Shown one piece after another: positions 44,868-52,593 of a stretch of DNA of 64,000 bases. Source of the stretch: Planctomycetales bacterium ZRK34 (GTDB lineage: Bacteria > Planctomycetota > Phycisphaerae > Phycisphaerales > Zrk34). The stretch's first letter is position 1, and each line of letters starts with the position of its first letter. A program made the translations under genes and the position numbers. The DNA is taken from assembly GCA_014873095.1 (NCBI GenBank), contig CP050848.1, forward strand, positions 62,001 through 126,000, in the 5' to 3' direction. The notes beneath the pieces are model-generated. The model saw only the letters and a program-made list of their open reading frames with translations, searched no databases and was not told the DNA's origin.

Positions 44868-45019
44868 GGGATCAGCCCGGGTAAACCAAGCATGGGGTTA
44901 AAAAACGCAATCCCGAACCAGCCCACCAAGAATCCCCTACAACGTTACGGGGGGAGCACCCGATTGCCCGCCCCCGATGCCACTTACATAATACTTCACA
45001 ACTCTGGAGGTTTGTCGCG

Positions 45020-46102
45020 TTGAAACAGCCCCACGACTCTAGCGCCGAAATCGATCGGCTGCGGCAATCAGAAGCGCACCTGAGTGCGATTCTGAAGACC
45101 GCCGCCGACGGCATCGTCACCATTGACGATCGTGGTATCGTTCTGTCGATGAACCCCGCGGTTGAAAAGATATTCGGGTATACCCCAGAGGAAGTCATCG
45201 GCCGCAACGTGTCCATGCTCATGCCGCCGCCGTACGAGCACGAACACGACGGCTATATTCAACGCTACCTGCACACCGGGCAGGCGCGCATCATCGGCAT
45301 CGGTCGTGAAGTCGTCGGGCAGCGCAAGAACGGTGAGATCTTTCCGATCGACCTGGCTGTCAGCGAAGTGCTCGACGGCGACAACCGTTACTTCACCGGC
45401 ATCATTCACGACATCACCAACCGCAAGAAACTCGAAAAGCAGTTGCTCGAAATTTCCACCGCCGAGCAGCAGCGCATCGGGCGCGACCTGCACGACGGGC
45501 TCGGCCAGGAACTGACCGGCATCGCGTTTTTGTGCGATGTGCTCAAGCAGAAGCTGGCGCGTCAGGAAGCTGCCGAGGCGCTGGACGCCGCTGAGATCAC
45601 ACGACTGGTCAACCAGGCGATCGATCACGCCCGCGCGCTGGTGCGCGGATTGTGTCCGGTCAGCCTTGATGGTGAAGACGGCCTGCAATCGGCGCTGAAA
45701 GAACTCGCTCGGGCCGTCAGCACACTGCACGAGTTGCGTTGTCGTTTCACCAGCGACACTGCTGTGCAGATCGGCGATCACAACACCGCCACTCAACTGT
45801 ACTACATCGCACACGAAGCCGTGCACAACGCCGTCAAGCACGCCAATGCAACGAGCATCGATATTCGTCTTGCTGCCAGTGGTGATCGGGCACTGCTGAC
45901 AGTCACCGACAATGGTTCCGGGATCGACACCGCGCGCAGCTCCGGCTCCGGTCGCGGCATGGAAATCATGCCCTACCGCGCCCGGATGATCGGCGGCATG
46001 CTCGACATGCGCAGCCGCGTCGGCGAAGGCACCACCGTATCGTGTCACTTCCCCTTACCCCAGGCCATGTCCCGGAAACTCGCCAGGAAGGACAAGTCAT
46101 GA
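45020..46102 (+). CDS. FixL-like heme-PAS sensor histidine kinase (HisKA_3 type)
   Basis: A 360-aa soluble kinase. The PAS domain (residues about 17-130) closely follows FixL. PYEHEHDGYIQRYLHTGQAR gives the heme-ligand equivalent His76 and Arg82 (FixL His200 and Arg206), and IIGIGREVVGQRKNG gives Arg96 and Arg102 (FixL Arg220 and Arg226). The kinase part is NarL-type: RIGRDLHDGLGQELTG with phospho-acceptor His158, then a HATPase_c domain (AVHNAVKHAN, DNGSGID). It should sense O2 through heme and phosphorylate the regulator encoded next to it, whose ATG overlaps this stop. The start is TTG at 45020, 9 nt after TGGAGG. Confidence 0.9.
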   Translation: MKQPHDSSAEIDRLRQSEAHLSAILKTAADGIVTIDDRGIVLSMNPAVEKIFGYTPEEVIGRNVSMLMPPPYEHEHDGYIQRYLHTGQARIIGIGREVVGQRKNGEIFPIDLAVSEVLDGDNRYFTGIIHDITNRKKLEKQLLEISTAEQQRIGRDLHDGLGQELTGIAFLCDVLKQKLARQEAAEALDAAEITRLVNQAIDHARALVRGLCPVSLDGEDGLQSALKELARAVSTLHELRCRFTSDTAVQIGDHNTATQLYYIAHEAVHNAVKHANATSIDIRLAASGDRALLTVTDNGSGIDTARSSGSGRGMEIMPYRARMIGGMLDMRSRVGEGTTVSCHFPLPQAMSRKLARKDKS

Positions 46103-46800
46103 GTCCCACACGCACCAAACTCAACGCCGGTTCCGCATCACCCAAGACCATCGACGTGCTGATCGTCGACGACCACCCCATTGTGCGCAAGGGGCTGGCT
46201 CAACTGATCAGTCACGAGCCGGACATGAACGTCTGCGGGGATGCCGAAGACGTCGAACAGGCGTTGACGCAGGTCGCCAAGCTGCACCCGGACATCGTCA
46301 TCGTCGACCTGACGCTCAAAAAGCTCAGCGGCCTGGACCTGATCCGTCAGCTTCAGAACATCCAGCCGGACCTGGCGACGCTCGTGCTTTCGATGCATGA
46401 CGAATCGCTGTACGCCGAGCGTGCCCTCCGCGCCGGCGCCCGCGGTTACATCATGAAGCAGGAAGGCACCGACAAGCTGGTCACCGCGATCCGCACCGTG
46501 CTCGCCGGCGACATCTACGTCTCGGAGCGCATGGCGGCCCGCATGCTCGGCAAGCTCGTCGGCGGCCGGTCCAGCGAGGCCCCGGGCTCGGTGATGGACC
46601 GCCTGTCGGACCGCGAGTTGGAGGTTTTCGAGCTGCTGGGACGGGGGCTTTCGACCCGCCAGGTCGCCGAACGCCTCAACGTCAGCGTGAAGACCATCGA
46701 GTCCCACCGCGAGCACATCAAGCAGAAGCTGCAGCTCCGCAACGCCAACGAATTGATTCAGCACGCCACGCAGTGGGTGACCGCAATCGGCGCTGACTGA
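46099..46800 (+). CDS. NarL/FixJ-family response regulator
   Basis: A 233-aa regulator. The receiver domain has VLIVDDHPIVRKGL (acidic Asp24/25), phospho-acceptor Asp70 in PDIVIVDLTLKKLSGLDL, and GARGYIMKQE with the conserved Lys. The C-terminal LuxR-type helix-turn-helix is LSDRELEVFELLGRGLSTRQ followed by VAERLNVSVKTIESHREHIK. The start at 46099 overlaps the kinase stop as ATGA, with AAGGA upstream; the open frame to 46042 lies within the kinase gene. It is the evident partner of the heme-PAS kinase and probably controls O2-responsive genes, possibly from sites in the divergent gap at 44764-44867. Confidence 0.93.
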   Translation: MSPTRTKLNAGSASPKTIDVLIVDDHPIVRKGLAQLISHEPDMNVCGDAEDVEQALTQVAKLHPDIVIVDLTLKKLSGLDLIRQLQNIQPDLATLVLSMHDESLYAERALRAGARGYIMKQEGTDKLVTAIRTVLAGDIYVSERMAARMLGKLVGGRSSEAPGSVMDRLSDRELEVFELLGRGLSTRQVAERLNVSVKTIESHREHIKQKLQLRNANELIQHATQWVTAIGAD

Positions 46801-46888
46801 TTCTTGAGGCCGGATACCAACAGAGCCCGCCTTTCCGCACGATTTGCGTGTATGATGTACGTCTACCCATGCGGAAGGCAGCTCCATC

Positions 46889-47836
46889 ATGAACGAACCC
46901 TGGTACTGTGACATTACCCGAACCATCGGCAACACCCCGCTGGTGCAGGTCAATCGCCTCATGCCCGAGGGCGGGGCGACAGTGCTGGCCAAGTGCGAGT
47001 TTTTCAATCCGCTGTCCAGCGTCAAAGATCGCATCGGCCGGGCGATGATCGACGACGCCGAGCAACGCGGGTTGTTGAAACCGGGCCTGACCGGCACCCA
47101 CATTATCGAGCCCACCAGCGGCAACACCGGCATCGCGTTGGCGTTTGTCTGCGCAGCCCGTGGGTATCGACTGACGCTGACGATGCCCGAGTCGATGAGC
47201 CTCGAGCGTCGCATGCTGCTGAAGGCGATGGGGGCGAACCTCGTGTTGACCCCCGCGGCCGACGGCATGAAAGGCGCCATCGACAAAGCGGCCGAACTCG
47301 TGGCCGCCGATACCAACGCCTGGATGCCTCAACAGTTCGACAACCCCGCCAACCCGGCGATCCACGAAGCGACCACCGGCCCGGAAATTTTCGACCGCAC
47401 CATTGGCCGCGTCGACATCCTCGTCAGCGGCGTGGGCACCGGCGGTACGATCACCGGTGTGTCGCGCTACATCAAGTCACGCAAGCCGGACTTCAAGGCC
47501 GTCGCCGTCGAGCCCACCGAGAGCCCCGTGATCAGCGGCGGCGATCCGGCTCCGCATAAAATTCAGGGCATCGGCGCCGGGTTCATCCCCGGCAATCTCG
47601 ACCTGGCCGTCGTCGATCGCGTCGAGCAGGTGACCAGCGAAGAGGCGGTCGAATGGGCCCGCCGAGCCGCCAAGGAAGAAGGCCTGCTCGTGGGCATCAG
47701 TTCCGGGGCCGCCCTGGCCGCCGCCGCTCGCATCGCCGCCGAGCCGGAAAATAAGGACAAACTCATCGTCGTCGTGCTGCCCAGCTTCGGCGAACGATAC
47801 CTTTCGACCGTCCTTTTCGAAGGACTCAAGGACTGA
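46889..47836 (+). CDS. cysK: Cysteine synthase (O-acetylserine sulfhydrylase)
   Basis: A 315-aa PLP enzyme making cysteine from O-acetylserine and sulfide. [15 protein letters not shown] carries the PLP lysine at residue 46. [14 protein letters not shown] is the substrate loop, [14 protein letters not shown] binds the cofactor phosphate, and GISSGAAL is typical. Length matches CysK. GGAAGG lies about 10 nt before the ATG. It is followed at 38 bp by metY and then metXW on the same strand, a sulfur amino-acid cluster. Confidence 0.95.
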   Translation: MNEPWYCDITRTIGNTPLVQVNRLMPEGGATVLAKCEFFNPLSSVKDRIGRAMIDDAEQRGLLKPGLTGTHIIEPTSGNTGIALAFVCAARGYRLTLTMPESMSLERRMLLKAMGANLVLTPAADGMKGAIDKAAELVAADTNAWMPQQFDNPANPAIHEATTGPEIFDRTIGRVDILVSGVGTGGTITGVSRYIKSRKPDFKAVAVEPTESPVISGGDPAPHKIQGIGAGFIPGNLDLAVVDRVEQVTSEEAVEWARRAAKEEGLLVGISSGAALAAAARIAAEPENKDKLIVVVLPSFGERYLSTVLFEGLKD

Positions 47837-47874
47837 GCACTCCCCTACCATCGTAATTATCGAGGCATTTGATC

Positions 47875-49173
47875 ATGACCACTCCCGCTGACAGCTATCA
47901 ACTCGGCACCCTCGCCCTGCACGCCGGGCAAGCGCCCGACCCGTCGACCGGCAGCCGCGCCGTGCCGATCCATCAGACCACCAGCTACGTGTTCAACTCC
48001 ACCCAGCACGCGGCGGACCTTTTCGCTCTCAAGGAAATGGGCTGGATATACACCCGCCTGATGAATCCCACGACCGACGCTTTCGAGCAGCGCATGGCCG
48101 CCCTGGAAGGCGGCATCGGCGCCCTGGGCGTGGCCTCCGGCCAGATGGCCATCACCACCGCCCTGCTGAACCTCTGCCACACCGGTGGTCACATCGTCGC
48201 CGGGGCCGCCCTCTACGGTGGAACGCTCACGCTGCTGGGCCAGACCTTCAAGCGCCTCGGCATCGAGGTCAGCTTCGTCGACATGACCAACCCTGACAAC
48301 ATCGCCGCCGCCATCAAGCCCAACACGCGGGCGGTGTACTGCGAAACCGTCGCCAATCCGAAAAACGACGTGCTGGACTATCGCGCGATCGCCGACCTGG
48401 CCCACGCGCACGACCTGCCGGTCGTCTGCGACAATACGGTCATGACGCCGGTGCTTTTCCGCCCGTTTGATCACGGCATCGACATCACCGTCTACTCCGC
48501 CACGAAATTCATCGGCGGACACGGCACCAGCATCGGCGGTGTCATCGTCGACTCCGGCAATTTCGACTGGACCAAGAAGCCCGAGATGTGGCCGCAGTTC
48601 ACCAAGCCCGATCCGTCGTACCACGGGGCAATTTTCCACGAAGCGATCGGTCAGCTCTGCTACATCATCACCTGCCGCACGCACTGGCTGCGCGACCTCG
48701 GCGGGGCGATGAGTCCGTTCAACGCGTTCCTGTTTCTTCAGGGCCTGGAAACGCTTCACCTGCGCATGCCGCGTCACAGTGAAAATGCGATGGCTGTGGC
48801 GTTGCATCTTGAAAAGCACCCGAACGTGAAGTGGGTCAACTACCCCGGCCTCGCGTCGCACCCCGGTCATGCCAACGCTGAAAAATACCTGTCGAAAGGC
48901 TGCGGCGCGATTCTCGGGTTCGGCATCGAGGGCGGACAGGAAGCTGCCAAGAAGTTCATCGAGTCGGTCAAGCTCGCCTCGCACCTGGCGAACATCGGCG
49001 ACGCCAAAACACTCGTGATCCACCCCGCCTCGACGACACACAGCCAGCAGACCCCCGAAGAACTCGCCGCGGCCGGCATCACCGACGATTACATTCGCGT
49101 CAGCGTCGGCCTCGAAGACCTCGACGACATCCTCGTCGACCTCGACCAGGCGCTGGCCGCCTCGCAAGCATGA
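47875..49173 (+). CDS. metY: O-acetylhomoserine sulfhydrylase
   Basis: A 432-aa PLP enzyme of the Cys/Met gamma family converting O-acetylhomoserine and sulfide to homocysteine. [20 protein letters not shown] is the family N-terminal signature. [16 protein letters not shown] holds the PLP lysine at residue 211. [15 protein letters not shown] and IRVSVGLED are typical C-terminal motifs. The length (over 420 aa) separates it from MetB/MetC. GAGG ends 9 nt before the ATG at 47875. It is followed by metXW, which makes its substrate. Confidence 0.94.
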   Translation: MTTPADSYQLGTLALHAGQAPDPSTGSRAVPIHQTTSYVFNSTQHAADLFALKEMGWIYTRLMNPTTDAFEQRMAALEGGIGALGVASGQMAITTALLNLCHTGGHIVAGAALYGGTLTLLGQTFKRLGIEVSFVDMTNPDNIAAAIKPNTRAVYCETVANPKNDVLDYRAIADLAHAHDLPVVCDNTVMTPVLFRPFDHGIDITVYSATKFIGGHGTSIGGVIVDSGNFDWTKKPEMWPQFTKPDPSYHGAIFHEAIGQLCYIITCRTHWLRDLGGAMSPFNAFLFLQGLETLHLRMPRHSENAMAVALHLEKHPNVKWVNYPGLASHPGHANAEKYLSKGCGAILGFGIEGGQEAAKKFIESVKLASHLANIGDAKTLVIHPASTTHSQQTPEELAAAGITDDYIRVSVGLEDLDDILVDLDQALAASQA

Positions 49174-49215
49174 TCGACGTATCGATCAGATGACCACAAT
49201 TTGAAGTAGTGCCCC

Positions 49216-51009
49216 ATGGAACCGCAAGCCCCATTCACCAGCAGCGATGACGCCCGCACCGCCCGGCCGTTGCGTCATCTGAAGTCCTACGAACTGTCGG
49301 CCCCGCTGTCGCTGGAGCGCGGCGGGGAGCTACCCGAAGTCACCGTCGCCTACGAAACCTACGGTCAGCTCAACGCCGCCCGTGACAACGCCATCCTGAT
49401 CTGCCACGCCCTGTCCGGTGATTCGCACGTGGCCGCACACGATGCCGATGACGATCCCGGCTGGTGGGATCTGGTCGTCGGCCCGGGCAAGGCGATCGAC
49501 ACCGACCGTTACTTCGTGGTCTGCCCCAACGTGCTCGGCGGCTGCCGCGGCACGACCGGCCCCAACTTCCCCAACCCCGCCACCGGCAAACCCTACGGCG
49601 CCGACTTCCCCCTGATCACCGTCGGCGACATCGTCGAAACCCAGAAGCAGCTCGTCGACCACCTCGGCATCGATCGACTGCATGCCGTGATCGGCGGCTC
49701 GCTGGGCGGACACATGACGCTGACCTGGGCGCGGCGATTTCCCGAACGGGTTGACAACGCCGTGGCGCTGGCGACCTGCGCCCGGCTCAACAGCCAGTCG
49801 CTGGCGTTTGACGTGGTCGGCCGCAACGCCATTCTGCTGGACCCGAACTACCGCGGCGGGCAGTACTATCAGCACGATGAGCGTCCCTCGGTGGGCCTGG
49901 CCATCGCACGCATGCTCGGTCACATCACCTACCTGTCGCGCGAGGCGATGACCGACAAGTTCGACCCGGATCGCCACAGCCCCCGCCGCCTGCAGACCGC
50001 CTTCGAAACGCATTTTTCCGTCGGGTCGTACCTGGCGTATCAGTCCGACCGCTTTGTCGAGCGGTTCGATGCCAACTCGTATCTGACGCTGACGATGGCG
50101 ATGGACCTGTTCGACCTCGGCGCCACGACCGACGCCATCGCCGCCTCGCTGGCGCCTTCGACCTGCCGCTGGCTGGTGCTCAGCTTCTCCAGCGACTGGC
50201 TTTTCCCACCGGCCGAGTCACGCGCCATCGTCGATGCGCTGATCGCGCTGCGGCGTTCGGTCAGCTACTGCGAGATTCAAACCAAGGCGGGTCATGACGC
50301 CTTCCTGCTGGAAGATGAGTTGGACCTGTACGGCGAGATGATCCGTGCGTTTCTAGACGTCTCGCCGCACGACGAGATCGAACACGCTGCCGAGCCCGAC
50401 TCACCGAGCATCTTCAACCACCGCGTCGACTACGACTCGATCGTCGATCTGTTGGAGCCCGACGCCAGCGTGCTGGACCTGGGCTGCGGCAACGGCGAAC
50501 TGCTCGCCAGGCTCCGCGCCCGCGGTCATGACCCGGTGCAGGGCATTGAACTGTCGCAGCGGGCGGTGCGATCGTGTCTGCAGCGCGGGCTCGACGTGGT
50601 TCGCCGCGACATCAACGACGGCCTGGCCCCCTTCGCCGATCAGCAGTTCGACTACGTGATCCTTTCACACACGATCCAGGCGATGACCAATGTGCAGGGC
50701 CTGCTTCGCGACATGCTGCGTGTCGGCCGGCGGTGCATCGTCAGCTTTCCGAATATCGCCTTCCGCAAGCTCCGCGAGCAGCTTCACCACGAAGGTCGCG
50801 CCCCGCGATCGAGCGCCTTGACCGGTCCCAACTGGTACGAGACGTCGAGCATCCGCTTCCTGAGTCTGCTCGATTTCGAAGACTACTGCCGCGATCAAAA
50901 CATCGACATCATCGACCGCGTCGCGCTGGACACCGAGCAGAACCTACGCGTCGACAACGACCCGAACCTCAACGCCGACGTGGTCGTGCTCGTCATCGCG
51001 GCTCACTGA
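49216..51009 (+). CDS. Homoserine O-acetyltransferase fused to MetW-like methyltransferase fold
   Basis: A 597-aa fusion of metX and metW. Residues about 20-375 are MetX, an alpha/beta-hydrolase with nucleophile Ser162 in IGGSLGGHMTLTW and the family motifs NVLGGCRGTTGP and GHDAFLLE (catalytic His). Residues about 400-597 are MetW, a SAM-methyltransferase-like domain with SVLDLGCGNGELL, GIELSQRAV and QNLRVDNDPNLNADVV. MetX makes O-acetylhomoserine from homoserine and acetyl-CoA; MetW is usually a separate adjacent protein needed for full MetX activity. The 3' end overlaps the convergent Fe-S flavoprotein gene by 17 bp. Confidence 0.93.
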   Translation: MEPQAPFTSSDDARTARPLRHLKSYELSAPLSLERGGELPEVTVAYETYGQLNAARDNAILICHALSGDSHVAAHDADDDPGWWDLVVGPGKAIDTDRYFVVCPNVLGGCRGTTGPNFPNPATGKPYGADFPLITVGDIVETQKQLVDHLGIDRLHAVIGGSLGGHMTLTWARRFPERVDNAVALATCARLNSQSLAFDVVGRNAILLDPNYRGGQYYQHDERPSVGLAIARMLGHITYLSREAMTDKFDPDRHSPRRLQTAFETHFSVGSYLAYQSDRFVERFDANSYLTLTMAMDLFDLGATTDAIAASLAPSTCRWLVLSFSSDWLFPPAESRAIVDALIALRRSVSYCEIQTKAGHDAFLLEDELDLYGEMIRAFLDVSPHDEIEHAAEPDSPSIFNHRVDYDSIVDLLEPDASVLDLGCGNGELLARLRARGHDPVQGIELSQRAVRSCLQRGLDVVRRDINDGLAPFADQQFDYVILSHTIQAMTNVQGLLRDMLRVGRRCIVSFPNIAFRKLREQLHHEGRAPRSSALTGPNWYETSSIRFLSLLDFEDYCRDQNIDIIDRVALDTEQNLRVDNDPNLNADVVVLVIAAH

Positions 51010-52582
51010 TCGCAACACCCGCCCGCAGGCTCAACGCCCCCGTCGGACACGCCTCGGCACACTCCTGCGCCTTGACCCGCAATGCTTCATCGAGCCGCGC
51101 CCCGCTCGGGGCATCGATGTGCACGTTGAACCCTCGCCCGACGAAGGTCAGCCCCAGCGCCTCGCGATCCCGCTCGGCGATCTGCACACACAATCCGCAT
51201 GCGATGCACTTGCCCGGCTCGTACAACACGAACGGGTGCTCGACGCGCAGCGAGACTGGTCGCCCGATGCCGCCGCTGAATCGTTTGGGGTTCGCCTGGT
51301 ATTTCGCCGCCTGCTCGCGGAGCCGGCAATCCTCCTGCGCCCCGCATTCGCAGTGCAGACAACGCATCGCCTCTTCGCGTGCCGCCTCCGCATCGAGGCC
51401 CTGCACGGGGTTCTCCGGTTCGTGTCGCGCCTCGCGTGAGGCGGATTCAAACCAGCCGGTCAACTGCTCTGCCGTCAGCTTGCCCAGCCGCACGTTGAAC
51501 CCGACCTCATCGGGGCGTTGAATATCTTTGCCTTCGAGATACTGCACCACGCAGCCCGCCACCGCTTTGCCCTCGGCGATGGAACGTATCGCCAGTTTGC
51601 TCGGCCGAACCGCCCCGCCCGCCGCGAAGACCCCTTCCAGATTTGTCCCGAAGCTTTCCGGGTTAATCCGCAAGCCCTGGCGGGTCGTTTCCAGCCCCAT
51701 GTGGCCGAGCAGGTCCGTGTCCACACCGCCGGTGGCGATCACGACGGCGTCGTAGGCCAACTGCAATTGTTCGAGTGATATCTCCGCGCCCAACGCCTCA
51801 TCCGCATGGAAGCGGGCGCCCATGCGGCGGATCACGTCGATCTCACCGTTGAGCACATCACGCGGCAACCGCTCGGGGGGAATTTCGTAACGCAGCGCGC
51901 CGCCGGGCAGCGTGTTGCGGTCGAACACATCGACGTCGACGCCCGCCCGCAGCAGGAAATACGCCGCAGATAAACCCGACGGCCCGGCCCCAACCACTGC
52001 GACGCTCTTGCCGCAATGCGGTTCGCACGTCGGCACATAGGCCGCATCCGTTTCGAGGTCCTGATCCGCCACGTACTGCTTGAGCTTGCAGATCGCCACC
52101 GACCCGCCCACCGCCGCACGGCGGCATGATGGTTCACACGGCGCCGGGCAGATGCGCCCCAGCGTCGCCGGCAGCGGGATATCCGCTTTCACGACTTCGA
52201 TCGCACCGCGCAGATCGTCGGCCGCGATCAGGCGATTCATCGACGAGATGTCCATGTGGGCCGGACAACCGTTCACACACGGCGCCAGGCAGTCGCCCGA
52301 GTGGTCCGACAGCAGCAGTTCCAACGCCGTCCGCCGGGCTTCGTGAACCGCTTCAGTCTCGCTCTCGATCACCATGCCGTCGACCACCGGCGTGGCGCAG
52401 GATGGCGAAAGGTCAGCACGACCATTGATACGCACCACGCAGACCATGCACGAGGCGTTCGGCCGGCACCCATCCAGGTGACACAGCGTCGGTATCTCGA
52501 TGCCCAACTGCTTTGCCGCATCGAGAATCGTCGCCCCTTCGGGGACTTCGACAGCCTGATTGTCGATCGTCACACGCGGCAT
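50993..52582 (-). CDS. NuoG/GltD-like Fe-S flavoprotein lacking the NAD(P)H domain
   Basis: A 529-aa cytoplasmic redox protein, last gene of the redox operon. Residues 1-75 are a [2Fe-2S] domain (C34, C39, C45, C48, C62) as in NuoG/HydA. HSGDCLAPCVNGCP and ICPAPCEPSCRR are GltD-type Fe-S ligands. VAVVGAGPSGLSAAYFLLRA (195-214) binds FAD. A C-terminal ferredoxin has CIACGLC and CAEACPTGAL. Only about 30 residues separate IATGG (283-287) from GVFAAGGAV (317-325), so the NAD(P)H-binding Rossmann insert of GltD is absent. Electrons probably come from the NuoEF-like protein encoded just upstream. AAGGAGG lies 5 nt before the ATG. Confidence 0.85.
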   Translation of the reverse strand: MPRVTIDNQAVEVPEGATILDAAKQLGIEIPTLCHLDGCRPNASCMVCVVRINGRADLSPSCATPVVDGMVIESETEAVHEARRTALELLLSDHSGDCLAPCVNGCPAHMDISSMNRLIAADDLRGAIEVVKADIPLPATLGRICPAPCEPSCRRAAVGGSVAICKLKQYVADQDLETDAAYVPTCEPHCGKSVAVVGAGPSGLSAAYFLLRAGVDVDVFDRNTLPGGALRYEIPPERLPRDVLNGEIDVIRRMGARFHADEALGAEISLEQLQLAYDAVVIATGGVDTDLLGHMGLETTRQGLRINPESFGTNLEGVFAAGGAVRPSKLAIRSIAEGKAVAGCVVQYLEGKDIQRPDEVGFNVRLGKLTAEQLTGWFESASREARHEPENPVQGLDAEAAREEAMRCLHCECGAQEDCRLREQAAKYQANPKRFSGGIGRPVSLRVEHPFVLYEPGKCIACGLCVQIAERDREALGLTFVGRGFNVHIDAPSGARLDEALRVKAQECAEACPTGALSLRAGVAISEPR

Positions 52583-52593
52583 TGCCGCCTCCT

